DNA of 64,000 bases from Ziziphus jujuba. Lineage: Eukaryota; Streptophyta; Magnoliopsida; Rosales; Rhamnaceae. Location of the stretch: assembly GCF_031755915.1 (NCBI RefSeq), contig NC_083379.1:19117501-19181500 (forward strand), given 5' to 3'. Made by a program: the position numbers and the translations under genes. The number at the start of each line of letters is the position of its first letter. Positions within the stretch are counted from its first letter, which is position 1. Below, in pieces: positions 24,182 to 36,476 of the stretch. Under the pieces are notes generated by a model. That model was not told the origin of the DNA and ran no database searches. It saw only the letters and a program-made list of their open reading frames with translations.

Positions 24182-27120
24182 GTACAAAATATATGTAATT
24201 GGAAACCTATATGCATTTGTACATTTAAACATATATACATGTTCATTTTTTCAATTTTTTCAATTTTTCACATTTAATATAATAATTTATTCACAAATAG
24301 CAACTTTTCAAATACACATTCATAATTCACAAACAAGGTATCAATAGAAAGCTAAAGAGATGGGGAATACAATTCTAACCTTTGATTGGTTCGAAACCAC
24401 CGGCGGTGGCCAAAATTCCATCGGAAGCCATTGCCAACTTACCCCTTTTGTATGCTAAACGAGCTTGAATTGGAGCAAATAAAGCCCACCATCAGCTTTA
24501 GGGGGCTCAAATGAGGGGAAATGACCAAGAACACAATCTGAGACCCAGAATCAAGTGGTCAGACAGTGTGCCCGCCATCGGCTTCCATGGCCGTTTTCTA
24601 GAGCATCGATGGATTCCTTAGTGATTGGAGCATACCTCAATGAAGCTGATGTGATGGGATGTCGAATGGTGGGGGCGGTGCGGCATGGGCACGCCAGAGC
24701 ATGATGAATTGGTCGGCGAAAGGAAACAACTGCTGCCAACTTCCACCGCCCGTTGCCAGCTGGTCGGCCACCAAATTTGGCTACTAAGCTTGTTGGCAAC
24801 CTGCACATGTAACTCAAGGGTGGTTGCAAATTCATCAATTTCGGCCAACCTATGTAAGGATAGAGAGGAGAGAGAAATTGTTATGGGGGATGAGGAGAGA
24901 GAAAGGGAAAGGAAAGAAGAAAAAAAGGGGGAGTCCATGTGGCACTCATGGATTGGTCACACGTACCACCTCTTGGACATTTTTCAAAATTCCTCTACAT
25001 GTTCATAATACTATTTAGAATTAATGGTCCTAACTTTAAAGATCCATATCTTTTCAAATATAAGTCCAAATTAAGCGTGCCACAAGTCTACAAATTTGTA
25101 GTGATGAGCACTATCACATGGCACATAAGTCAACATCAAAATCTATATAAAGAAGAAGTCAACTTTGAAGTTTATTGATCAGATCGGATCGCATATTGTT
25201 TTGACCATAACTTTCTACTCTTAGCTTCAATTTTGACGTACTACTAGTTTACAAATTCGTATCGATGAGTACTTTACCATGGTATCTCGATCAACAAGAA
25301 ATTCCTCCCATAGTAAAAAGTCAATCATAGGAACCACTTGATCAATCTCGGTTAATCCTGGTCAAACTTGGTCAAAAATTATAATTCGGGAGCATTTTCT
25401 TATATCAGGGTGTTACAAATATCTTGTCTCCTTGTTACTAAATAGAACAATGAACTGCTAATGAAAAATCACCAATCTCACCCAATTGAATCGACTGCAT
25501 TCCCTAAAGTGAGCACAATATCATCTAATAATTGAGGTGGGCATAATCGAAAGGAAAGAATTTTCATAGCATGGTGGTTATAGTCATCCTTCAAAATTTA
25601 AGAAAAATGATACTTCCCGTCAAAAGAAAAATGATAGTTTTTTGCTAAATATCTAATTTAACTTGTTTCATATAAATATTGTTTTGACTTCTTTTTTTGG
25701 ATAATTGTCTTCGTGTATTTCTTAGTGGCTAAGTTTAAATTGATTTTATGTTCTTCATAGGCACAAACCAGCAGCTGTAAGTGTTTATTTTGCATCAGGT
25801 GGTTTGCTTTTGATGAAAGTGAGTATGCTGTTTGGTTGAATTTCTATAAAGAATGGCAAGAATTGATGTAAATGCAGTATAATTGCTTTTGAATGTAGTG
25901 GTGTTCTATGTAATTATGATTTGGTGCCTTTTTTTTTAATTTTTTTTTTTACAATTTAGTTTCGAACTGGACGTAAAAGGGGTGTAGCTTTATTTTCCTT
26001 GTTTTTTTTAACTCTTTTTTTTTTTTTTTTTTTTTTGGTGAATACATAGTGGGTATATAGGTTAAGCTTCGTCTGCTATAGGCTCAAAGCTCTGTCCGAC
26101 TTTATTTTGGAAGGCAAAGCACAATGGATAGGCTACATCTACTCATATTGGGGTTGCAACCCCTTATTTTGTGTGTTTATGAACAGATTATATATGGATT
26201 GACAAGCCTACCATCCATTCATATTAGACACGCAACACATTGAAAATATGATGGTAGTATTGCACACGATGAGTTGATAATGAAATATATTTTGTTTTTA
26301 AAAATGTATGCTTTATTTATGAGTTTACATCAATTGATAGCAAATGTCAATACAAGTAATGAAATACCCAAAAACATGTTTACAAGCATCATCATTTTCA
26401 AACAATTTAACATTGCATCTGGATTTTGAACCTCATATCAATACCAAAAATTTGTTGTTTGCACTCCATTATTACACTTGCATGCTTGAATTTTTTATTA
26501 CCTTGGCTGTTTGCATCATCACACAGCTTATACTCTTCATATCAGGTATCCAATATGAGTAGTATTTGCATTGTCCATGCTCACAACGGAAAAAAAAAAA
26601 AAAAAAAAAAAAAAGGACATTCTAACTCGGCCCTTTTTCCATAATAAGATTTCTTATATTTTAACTTTATAATTCTCCATTGACTTCATTACTTGCTCTT
26701 AAAAAAAAAAAAAAAAGTATTTTGATGTATGCGAACCATTGCCGTGTGTCTAAAGGGTTGACAGAAACAAGCTCATGCTTTGCTAAGTGAAAATTGAGAA
26801 ACAGATGGGGAAAAAAAAAAATTACGGGTGCATATGATATTGCATGTATGTGAAAGAGGACTTCCTTATATAACAATCAATTGGACTGTTGGTCCAATGG
26901 CTATATTTTCAAAAAGAATAAAAAAAAATTAATTACAACGGTCACTTTTGAGGGTAATTGTGATTTTTATGCTACTAGCCAGAAGAGAGAGAGTGTGTCG
27001 GGTATGAATAGTTGCTATAGGCAAAGGACCACAGAATATTTTTTGAAATAAGGGAGATTCATATCATATTAACCCAAACTAAGAAGAAGTTGAAATGTCT
27101 ATTGTACCCCTCCTTAAATT

Positions 27121-27122
27121 AC

Positions 27123-27172
<50 letters not shown>

Positions 27173-27205
27173 ATAAATAAATATATTTATATATATATAT
27201 ATATA
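27121..27205. repeat. (TA)n tract with T/A interruptions
   Basis: About 85 bp of TATATA with ATTTATA interruptions at regular places; it can fold on itself. Confidence 0.85.
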
Positions 27206-27600
27206 AGAAAACAAATTGAAAAGAAGAAAAAGAAAAGGATCATGTGTGTTTAACATGCCATTTAAGTTTTTAACGGATCAAAACTAATGGGATTGATAGC
27301 TTAGACTAATGCTGCCAAATGTTGTTAAGTTTAGTTAAGAGGTAGCAGTGCGAAAAAGGGTATCAAATATATAGATGCATATTATCCTTTTAAATAAGAT
27401 AATTATAGTTTATAAATTATCACTTATTTATCTCAATTATTTATCTTAGTTTTATAGTAACTATCTATGTCATGGAAAGATTTATAAAAAGGACCCTCCT
27501 CCACCATTGTGAATTACACTAGAGAACAGAATCAAAATCTTCTTTATTCATTTTCTTTATATATTTTATAGTAGGTCAATGTATTTTACCCTTAAACTTT

Positions 27601-27790
27601 TATATATGCAAACAATGGGCTTATAGTGGGTCTAAGGGGGAATGTGCCCCCCTTTAATTCTTTCAATTTTTTGTAGTAGGATATATTTTATTTATATATG
27701 CAAACAATGGGCTTACAGGTGGGTCTAAGGGGGAATGTGCCCCCCTTTAATTCTTTCCATTTTTTTTAGTAGGATATATTTTATTTATAT
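27601..27790. repeat. 92-bp tandem duplication
   Basis: Two adjacent copies of a unit containing GCAAACAATGGGCTTA, GGGTCTAAGGGGGAATGTGC and CCCCCCTTTAATTCTTT, differing at a few positions. Each unit holds a near-palindrome GGGGGAATGTGCCCCCC. Confidence 0.85.
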
Positions 27791-28680
27791 CTCCTAAGGT
27801 TTGAGATAAATATAAAAATATTTTATAGATTTCTAGTAATATTATTTTCACTCTCTATAGGAGTTTAAAGTATCCTTATACCTTGTTTAAGCCAAACTAC
27901 TTTTAAATTTTTTTTTCTTTTTTTTTATATAATTAATTTGAAAACTTCAATATTTTTTAATCTATATTTTAATTAATTTTATTTAAACCAAATGATAATT
28001 TTTCAGTCTAAAAAAAAACTATATGGTAATTTTAATAAGATAAAATTTTTTAACCAACTAAAAATTTGTCAAATATATTTTACTAGGTTTATTTTAATTT
28101 GTCAAATATATTCAACTAAATATATTGTAATTTTTCAAATATATTTAACCAAATATGTAATTTAATTTAAAAGCTTATATATATAATATTTCTTAAAATA
28201 TACTGTGTAATTCTTAAAATATAATACCTAATGGTGCCCCTTTGCAAAAAGTTTATGGGTCTGCCACTAGGCTTATATAATTAATTTTGCACATCTTGTT
28301 CAATAATGTTCTTCTTCTTCTTCTTCTTTTTTTTTTTTTTTTTTTTGTGGTTTTAGATTCACCAAGAAAAAATCTTTTCAATTAGGACAAAATAAAAAAC
28401 AGGAAAATCCACCTTTGCAGAGAAGCATATAGCGCCTTTTTAGGCCTCGCCTACCTTGAGCATCTTCATTTTGTAGTTAGCAGATGCCCGCTAAAAGTGG
28501 GTAAGCCTTCATTTTCTTCCTTGTATATATTCAAGAACCAAACAACAAGTTGTAAGGATATTGACGTTACATATATATAATATTAATATGTAAGGATGGC
28601 GTTTTTTTATAATTGCATTCTAAATCAATTTCTGCTTTTCAGAGCAAAATGCTTGTCATCATATTCCCATCTCAACCAGC

Positions 28681-28711
28681 TACCTTTCCATGCAACTTCG
28701 AGGAAGGAGAA
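28681..28711 (+). promoter_or_regulatory. Conserved upstream block of EF-hand gene 2
   Basis: Contains ATGCAACTTCGAGGAAGGAG, identical over this core to the block at 4265, and lies 286 bp before the ATG at 28967. The DNA between block and ATG does not resemble that of gene 1, which makes this short match stand out. Confidence 0.55.
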
Positions 28712-28966
28712 AAAATGTCCATGCTTAAAAGACCTGAAATATTATGGCTGCAACAAATAGCTAGCTTTGCAGACAATCTCTGATCTGTACCTATGTTGCC
28801 ACTACTATCAAACTCATTTCCTTTCATTTTCCTTCTGACCCGAATTGCATGTATATACGTAATGTGTCTATATATATGTATATAATTTCCATTGATCTCA
28901 CACATATATTTCAAAATATATATTTCTTAAATTGTTTCGCATTAACTGCCTTCGTTTTGAGTACTA

Positions 28967-29311
28967 ATGTCGTCCCAAGGTGGTGGGATTGTGTTCGAAG
29001 ATTTCTTTCCGGCCATGTTTGAGAGGTTGGGCACGGAAGGGTTTATGAAGGAGCTGTGCAAAGGGTTCAGCTTGTTGATGGACGAAGAGAAGGGGGTGAT
29101 TACGTTCGAGAGCTTAAAGAGCAGCGCTGCATTGTTGGGGTTGCAAGAAATGACCGATGAAGAGATTACTTGCATGTTGAAGGAAGCTGATTTGGATGGA
29201 GATGGAACTTTGAACGAGATGGAGTTTTGTACTCTCATGTTCAGGCTTAGTCCTGATTTGATGGATTCTTCAAAAGAATTGCTGGAGGAAGCTCTTGCTG
29301 ACGATGTGTAG
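28967..29311 (+). CDS. PBP1/KIC-like: Single EF-hand calcium sensor, PBP1/KIC/KRP1 family (copy 2)
   Basis: An intronless gene of 114 residues starting at an ATG. The EF-hand loop is at residues 75-86 (DLDGDGTLNEME), with all calcium-liganding positions in place. Family blocks: FEDFFPAMFERLG (10-22), GFMKELCKGF (25-34), EEKGVITFESL (40-50) and FCTLMFRLSPDLM (87-99), then an acidic C-terminal helix. It differs from the other two copies in the linker before the loop (EMTDEEITCMLKEA) and in the second charged block (DEEKG in place of DREKG). It is likely a cytosolic or nuclear calcium sensor that binds a kinase or kinesin partner, inferred from the family. The gene lies alone between repeat-rich stretches, 24 kb from copy 1 and 7 kb from copy 3, all in the same orientation. 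No defect is visible. Confidence 0.93.
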   Translation: MSSQGGGIVFEDFFPAMFERLGTEGFMKELCKGFSLLMDEEKGVITFESLKSSAALLGLQEMTDEEITCMLKEADLDGDGTLNEMEFCTLMFRLSPDLMDSSKELLEEALADDV

Positions 29312-30627
29312 TTTTGCCACATTATGTCCTTTGTTACCACAAGAAAACAAGCGAAAAAAGAAATTAGTTAACTAATTAGTTAATGTAGCTTCTCTTTGGC
29401 TCTGTTTGTTGTTCTAGGGATCATGCCGTTCCCCCTACGCTATTCTGTCTTTTGTACTGATCATTGGAGCTTCATTAATGTTAGAGAAAATTACTTTAGT
29501 TTAAAGTATCTTTTTTTTAAAATAATTTATATGCAATTTATGTATGTGAAAAAGACTTGGTTTTAATGCTGAGGAAAAGTTATCGTAGGGGTTAACAAAA
29601 CGTGAAAGCCCGGAAAAACTTTTATATGCAACCTTTATATGAGTAGTATGTGTAGTAAACCATTCGTAATGGAGTAATCAGTATTTCAAATTTTTTTTAT
29701 AGGGCCTATATAGTTTGGCTTGAGGTTATACAAAGCTATAAACTATTCTGTTTTAAGTTTTTGGTGAAAATTGAAAGTAAAATACTTTTTCTCCAAAGCC
29801 GGCCACCATAAATTTGTTAGACAAATATATCTATTTATTAAATTCCCACTTCAGTTATTACCAAAAACAAAATTCGCACTTCAGTCTCTTATGAGAATAG
29901 TCATCATAGGAATCACCTGCAAATTGCAATGACTTCCATTTATTACATACAGATTTTATGTTGATCAGGTACAAAATTCTCTATTTTAATTTATAGTAAT
30001 GTTATAAGTATCAAAATCTTAATCAAATTTATTTGTCAAATAATAAGTATTAAGATATTAATGATTGGCATGTTCATATAGCCTAAATATGGAAAAGTGA
30101 ATCCTTAAATGGAAAAGTAAACTAAAAAAAATAAGTCAATTAAATATTGTTACCTCATCTGCTACATCATTTAATCAATAAATTTGATAAATATTTTGGT
30201 AAGTCCAGCATTATTATTTAATTTATCATAGGTTGAGATTGGTCAAGTAGTACCTCTCATATATGCACTTTTGAAGTTTTATAGGTTAAAGTCACACCTT
30301 CGCTTTTTTAGATTAAAAATTATATTATAATTCAGACCTAAAAATATAATAGTCAAGTTTAAGTCAAATTCTTAATATAAAAGCTAACATCAAGATTTTC
30401 TATTTTAGCTCTTGTATCGGATTAACAGTTGAAATTTAAAATTATATTTATTAATGATCGAGTCCCAGCTCACTTTTTCTAAAGAACATTTTAATATGTC
30501 ACTAAATTCATAGTTGACTACTTTTTAAATTTTAAATTTTAGCCTTTGATGTGATTTAAAAGCTAATAAAGAAAAATTTTATATTAAAATTGTCATAACA
30601 TCCTAATATATAAAGTCATTCTAATGT

Positions 30628-30643
<16 letters not shown>

Positions 30644-30677
<34 letters not shown>

Positions 30678-30679
30678 AT

Positions 30680-30733
<54 letters not shown>
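30644..30733. repeat. (GT)n compound microsatellite
   Basis: Two GT runs separated by ATAATTATAT, preceded by (TA)n. The open frame across it (a Cys-Val repeat) is an artefact of the dinucleotide. Confidence 0.9.
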
Positions 30734-30735
<2 letters not shown>

Positions 30736-30837
30736 ATTTTGCTATAAAAAGCATTTGGCCACCATCATGGTATATGTTGCCTAATGTTAGGCATACACGC
30801 TATCAGAAGGAGATAGGCATTTTCTATATTAAAACTG

Positions 30838-30869
<32 letters not shown>

Positions 30870-31112
30870 AATCTAAAAGAAATAGTTTCATCCGATATGC
30901 AAATATAAGTGCTTGTTCTATCCAAACAAAGCCACAATAGCATTCATTGATTTGGTCTTGCCATAAAATCATTGAAAATATATCTTTAGAACTTTTAAAT
31001 TTCTCAAAAATCCCCTGATTGTAATGTTGACAAAAAAAATAAAGAGACAATGTAATAGCAAAATCATTATGTTTTCCAACAAATATGTAGAATTCAAATT
31101 TTTTATCCTAAT

Positions 31113-31481
31113 GCCCCATTTGGAAAGTATCAAAATTAGTAAGGATTTAGAATTCCTTGGAAAAATGAAATTATCCTATATTTGAATGATTTTTAGAAGA
31201 AGAAAATTGTAAGCCCCATAGAAAACTAAATCTTTCAATAGGAAAAAAAAAAAAAAGGGAAAAATAAATTCTTCAAAAAAAGTGTCATTTTAAAATTCTA
31301 TCTTTTATGTATTTTATTAAAATATATTTTTATTCTCAAATTTTAAAGTACAAATTAATTAATTATTTATAACTTATAAATATTCTAATACAAACCAAAT
31401 ACTCTAAAAAATAATATATAAAGAAATTAATTCTCAAAAAATTAATTTTTTTCAAAATTTTGATTCTTCCCAAATCAAGCT
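31113..31481. mobile_element. Small inverted-repeat element (MITE-like)
   Basis: The left end CCCATTTGGAAAGTATCAAA matches the complement of the right end (GATTTGGGAAGAATCAAAA) over about 20 bp, with AT-rich DNA between and no coding capacity. The exact ends and target duplication could not be fixed. Confidence 0.45.
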
Positions 31482-32179
31482 TTAGATAAAAGTGTCGGGC
31501 GACAATTTAGCCACAGCAAACATGTTCATATGATGTTTTAGATTTAAAAAAACAATAATAATAAATAAATTACATATATATGTCCAACGGCAACTTCCTT
31601 TGGTTTACTCGTTGTCCCCACGACTCACTTTCCATATGCTTGCCTATCGCATGGTCGAAAGTCAGAATCAGAAAGCTCGGTTTCACAAGCATTGGTCCAT
31701 GTGTTCTATATTATCTAATTAAAAATTGATTCTACATAAACGAAAATAAATTATTATGGTATTGTTGGGCTTTAAAGAAACTATTCTTGAAGCCGACTGA
31801 AATTATGTATCAAAAAGTCACAATTTATATTTTGGTGGGTGTTGAGAACGTGTTGACATATTTTAAAGTGTTCCTTTGATAAATTTCTTTCCCTTTTTGG
31901 GTCGTCCATTGCGGCCATTTCTACATTATACATATATTAAGCGTGTCCGACATGGTTTACTCCAATGCTTGGCTTTTTATTTTTGGGAATGCTTGGCTTG
32001 TATATAAATTTAATGGGCAAAAGTATCGGAAAATATTCATGTTGATTGGACCCACATTGAGTGTCTACGGGGGCCAACTTTATTTCTTTAATTTTGGAAT
32101 CACCCTAAAGTTTCGGAGGAGATCGATATTATTAGGATGAGTTTCTATCAAACCAACTCACTCCATCAATCTAATTACC

Positions 32180-32211
<32 letters not shown>

Positions 32212-33147
32212 ACTCCATCAATCACTGCCAATTATGCCGTAGTGGCTCTCTGACTTGGTTTGACATGGATCATATGTAGGCAGCCCCTCCATCGAATTCA
32301 GATGAGCTCTTATTCATATATCATTATTGGTTCCATCACTATTGTTTGGAATGTATTAATTTAAATCGCACAAAATGGTATGCCTAACTGCTTCATTCAT
32401 TGTATACATGGAATAAAAATAGTGGGCAGTGACATTAATTTATTTTTACAAAGTACATATAGAATAATTAATAATTGTCCTTTTATTATAACTTAACTTT
32501 GATTTGAGCTATTCTGTTTCATTAAATATAAATTAAAATATTTTATAATGTATAATTAATTAAAACAAACACTTTGCCACTTTTTAATTAATTTTATTAA
32601 AACTCGTTGTAACAAATAATAGACCTTTGAGGCAAAATGAAAAAAAATTCCAATTTTGTTAGCAAGTAACCAACTTCAACTAAATTAAAATTTGAATGCC
32701 ATTTACAAAAGATACGTAGAATAACTTAAATAATGAATTGATAATTAGGTATGTTAGGTACAACTGAAAAAAAAATAATAATAAACAAAAAAAAAATTAT
32801 TGGGACAACTTCCAACTAAATAAAATAAAATTTTAAAGACTAAATAATTATAATTTCTTAGTTACAGTTTTAGCGAACTAAAATTGGAAAATAGAAAAAT
32901 GGGCTTAAAACTATTAATTTTAATAGTTTTCTCAAAGGTAAAGAATTTAACATTTGCTAACTTTATTGGTTTTTAATAGTTTGTCCAACTATATTTTAAT
33001 ATTTCCAATTAATTTCACTATTTAAAAAAATTGAAGAAAAATATTTGGAAAGGGAACCTGCATGGGTCCATCATGAAATAGCTCGTTTAGGATGGTGATA
33101 TTCTATCTCATTGCTGTCAAGCCAATAATATAATATCATCTTGAATA

Positions 33148-34690
33148 AATTACATAAACCTCCATGTGAATTATTTGACACTTACAAACAATACATTTAA
33201 ACTATCAAATAATGAATAAACCCTTCAACAACATATTGCCCCTTTTTAAACCAATTAAATGTTAAACATTTTTTTAATTTGACAACAATACCCTTTTAGC
33301 ATATCCATTACACTATTTTCTAAATAATTTAATCCAATTTTTATTTTATTTTAATATTAAAAATCATATTTCCTTTAAAAAATATTAAAAATATTATTAA
33401 TATAATTAATTGAATTTATTCATTCTAGAAAATATTAAGGAATTTTAAATTTTTAAATGTTCATAAATTTTTTTTTAAGGATAATTTTGTCTAGCTGTAC
33501 ACGTTTTCTATAAGGAGTGAATCTCATACATCTATTTTTTATGTTGTAACCAGAGAAGTAGCCAAGATTGCACTATATTGTTTATACTATGTTATTTTCT
33601 TTAACTTTGTAAGTTTTTAATAGTTTTGAGTGTAACACTTCACCTTCACTAGTAGATATGTACTCTATTGATATTGTTCTCAATTTAACCATTCATTTGG
33701 TATAGGATATTTTATTCAGGGAGTAATCTTTTAGCCATCTACTTGCCATAGGGTTTTTTGTTCAGGGGTTACCAAAAGATTATTCATCCAAGACTATTCT
33801 CGTCTAAACATGCTTAACTTCGAAGTTCTTTCAAACTTTGAAGTCAATTGTTATAAAAAAAGCCTTGGCATTTTAAAAGTGACTATCATTACATTTGAAT
33901 TATTCTCCATTCTACATCCGGACAATGTAGGATTGGATATTGAGTACCCTGCCAATGTCTCTTGTAGCCATCCATATTGATCATCACAATCTACTCCCCT
34001 TAAGGCCCAGCATCCTTGCTGGTAAATTTCCAACCTGATACATGCTTTGATACTATTTACAGCACCTCACCTCTACTAGCAGACCTAACACTTTCTACCA
34101 ATATCATTCCCAATTTAAAGAGTGATTATCATTGCAATTAAATCATCTTTCATTCCATACGCGGACGATGTGGCATTGGACACTAAGTAATCTATCAGTA
34201 TCTCTTGCACTCTCACATATTAGTCATCATAATTTACTTCTTTAGGGGCCTAGCATTCTCGCTGGCACATCTCCAACTGGGTATAAGCTCTAATACCATT
34301 TGTAACACCCTAACTCAAATGATGGACCTATCACTATCTACCGATATTATCCCTAATTTAGCTACCATACTCGGTATGAGATTTCTTATTAAGAGCTTTC
34401 TATAAGGTCACTCATCCTTGGATTACTCTCACCTAAGCACGCTTAACTTCGAAGTTATTTTGAATCCTAAAGTCAATTATTTTGAAAAGACATTAGTATT
34501 ATAAAAGTGACTATCATTAAATTAGAATCATCCCCTATTTCACACCCGATCGATATGCAATTGGATACCAAATAGCCTTCAAGTGTTTCTTACACCCCCC
34601 TCATAATGGTCATCACATTAAGGGTTTTTCGTAACATCAAAGGGTTATTTGTAAATATTAAATAATTTAAAAAGCCATTGTGCAATTTAC
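33148..34690. mobile_element. Older inverted-repeat element hosting a TRIM multimer
   Basis: The outer parts, 33148-33630 and 34618-34690, look like one element: its left end (AAATTACATAAACCTCCATG) matches the complement of its right end (CATTGTGCAATTTACCTTA side). A diverged second copy without the insertion lies at about 42835-43180 (ACCAATCAAATACCAAAAAC, AATTTGACAAAAACACC, GGGTTATTTGTTG). The type is not certain. Confidence 0.45.
33631..34617 (-). mobile_element. TRIM multimer with three LTRs
   Basis: Read on the minus strand the order is LTR (34617-34301), interior with primer binding site (AATGGTATTAGAGC at 34287-34300), a shortened middle LTR (34231-34057), a second interior with a worn site (34045-34057), and a third LTR (33988-33631). 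Each LTR runs TGTGATGACC-like to GTTACA-like; purine tracts such as AAGGGGAGTAG precede an LTR in the interiors. The ends are flanked by TTGAG (33626-33630) and TTAAG (34618-34622), a near-perfect duplication. No coding capacity. Tandem multi-LTR arrangements like this are known for TRIM elements. Confidence 0.78.
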
Positions 34691-36128
34691 CTTATGATCT
34701 TTTTAAAAAAAAGCGGTTAGTTTATATTTTTTTAAATTAATTAGTTTTTTTTTTTTTTTACTAATATTTTTAAACAAGATAATATCATATCATTAAATAC
34801 AAGTGGAGACAAAAAAAAAATTGAGAAGTGTTTTTTCACTGCCATTTTTCAGAGAACTCCATTTAAATAAAAAAATATAAAATTATTTCATATAATATTT
34901 TTAATGCTTAAAATATCCTAAATTTATATACTCCAGAACCAAGGCAAAAATGTTTTTTTTTTTTTTCATTTTAACAAATCAAACACCATTCATGGAAACT
35001 GATAGTCATGTTTGGGAACGAATCAAAAGGATTTTGGGCAAAACTGATAATGACTAGACTTCATGGGATTTTCTTTCTGATAAAAATGTTTTGGAGCAAA
35101 ACTAATAGTCATAAAAACTCCACCAAATTGATATTATAAACATATTTGAATTATTCAATTGTGTACTTATTAACATTGTTCAAATTTATTCAATTTTATA
35201 TTTGTGAATGTTTTCCAAGAATTTATTTTAAATTTGTTCGGTTGCAAATTTTTGAAAAACATTGAAAATGTTCAGTTAACAATTACGAAGTGTTCGATTC
35301 CAAATTGGGAAATAAAATGAAATATTGCATACCATGATAAAAAAAAAAAAAAATTAAAAATACAAAACAAAATGAATCATTGCAAAATGGAAAAGAAAAA
35401 ATAAATGCATCTTAATCTTTCATATTTTTGAGATTTTATTATTTGTTTAACTAATTTTTATGCAATTCTAGTTTATAATGAAGTATATGTTAGATAAAAA
35501 AAAAAAATTAAAAGGATGAATAAAAATTTATAAGGAGGTTATTAAAAATATTTATTTATTAAATACCCTAATAATTTCAATTAAATATAAAAATATAAAT
35601 TTACAATAAAATTATATAGAATTTATTTAGTGGTAAAATTAGAAACACTCGAAATAATAATAATAATAATGACAAAAAGATCTTATCCGTTGATCTAGCG
35701 AACCTAGGAGTAGGGATCCTTCCCCTTATTTAAGAAATTTTCCCAAAAAATTAAATGAGGTATGCAACTGCACCGAGAATTCACATTATTTTCTTCATAC
35801 TGATACATAATAATGTATTTATTTATTTTTGGTAAAAAGCTAATTATTAAATATTTCCTTTCCTCCATAAAAAATTAATTTAAATATATTTGCAAGCCCA
35901 ATGGACGATGTTTCTTCTCATACTTCCAAAAAATTCAAATTGTGTGGCAAAACCCTGTGGTATATATATATATATATATCTCCATCTGGCAGGGTCAAAT
36001 GAAAGACTTTAAAAGGCTGACAACAACCACATTTCAAAGGTGGTGAGGTGTGGTTTCGCATAAAGCCCATAAAAACAAAGTTATATCTTTTTGTAGGAAA
36101 ATGCTTTGCCATGCCTATCGATATCTGG

Positions 36129-36157
36129 TACCTTCCCATGCAACTTCCTCGAAAGAC
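36129..36157 (+). promoter_or_regulatory. Conserved upstream block of EF-hand gene 3
   Basis: TACCTTCCCATGCAACTTCC then TCGAAAGAC aligns with the blocks at 4265 and 28681 (core CCATGCAACTTC). It lies 348 bp before the ATG at 36477. The right half has changed from CGAGGAAGG to CTCGAAAG. Confidence 0.5.
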
Positions 36158-36162
36158 AACTT

Positions 36163-36198
36163 TCTCTCTCCCTCTCTCTCTCTTTCTCTCTCTCTCAG
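36163..36198 (+). repeat. (TC)n tract upstream of EF-hand gene 3
   Basis: CTCTCTCCCTCTCTCTCTCT-type pyrimidine tract about 280-315 bp before the ATG. Such tracts are common in plant promoters and leaders; whether it is transcribed is unknown. Confidence 0.8.
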
Positions 36199-36476
36199 TT
36201 TTCAACATGGCTTCGAATTATTATACAGAGAGCAAAATGCCGGCAAGCAACAACCTCTTCCACCAAAACTAATTAAGCTTTCTCTTATCTGTACCTTTGT
36301 TGTCATTCACAGCTACCTCTCCTTCCTCGAAAATTTCCCTCCATTCCTTCTTTAATTCTTCTTCATCTCTTTCATATTTATATACATGTATATATATACA
36401 CTAGTCGTCCACCACCGAGCCACCAATCCACCAAACAATTCTAGATCGCGATTTACGTGCTTTTATCGTCTTGGGT

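Larger units (their letters stand above)
15606..25417 (-). mobile_element. Outer solo LTR (long-LTR family), interrupted by two insertions
   Basis: Read on the minus strand the LTR starts TGTAACACCCTGATATAAG (complement of the end at 25417) and ends at 15606 in CA. The 5-bp target duplication AATAT flanks it exactly (15601-15605 and 25418-25422). Its own sequence is in three pieces, 15606-17332, 18919-19559 and 23942-25417, about 3.8 kb in total; the gaps hold two further copies of the same LTR. Homology between copies can be followed block by block: a GGTACCTTG/CCGGAC block, AGGCTA repeats, the (AAT)n tract and TTGACCATAACTTTCT. LTRs this long with a TGTAAC start fit a large Ty3/gypsy or LARD-type family. 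No internal coding region is present, so this is a solo LTR. Confidence 0.75.
25420..28670. other. Intergenic, no gene recognised
   Basis: Contains homopolymers (26014-26036 T, 26590-26614 A, 26700-26716 A), a long (TA)n tract at 27121-27205, and a tandem duplication at 27601. Several short open frames exist but none has an ATG in context with a recognisable domain. Confidence 0.55.
29340..33140. other. Intergenic, dispersed repeats and microsatellites
   Basis: No gene seen. A segment at about 29990-30240 resembles 50030-50280 in the same direction (a diverged dispersed repeat). A large (GT)n tract lies at 30644-30733, a (TA)n at 30839-30863, an inverted-repeat element at 31113-31481, and an A run at 32180-32208. 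Confidence 0.55.

Noticed and set aside
24551..25018. Overlapping frames of about 95-107 codons
   Set aside because: They lie in the outer solo LTR and are not conserved in frame in the homologous copies.
30624..30908. 94-codon frame with Cys-Val repeats
   Set aside because: A translated (GT)n microsatellite.
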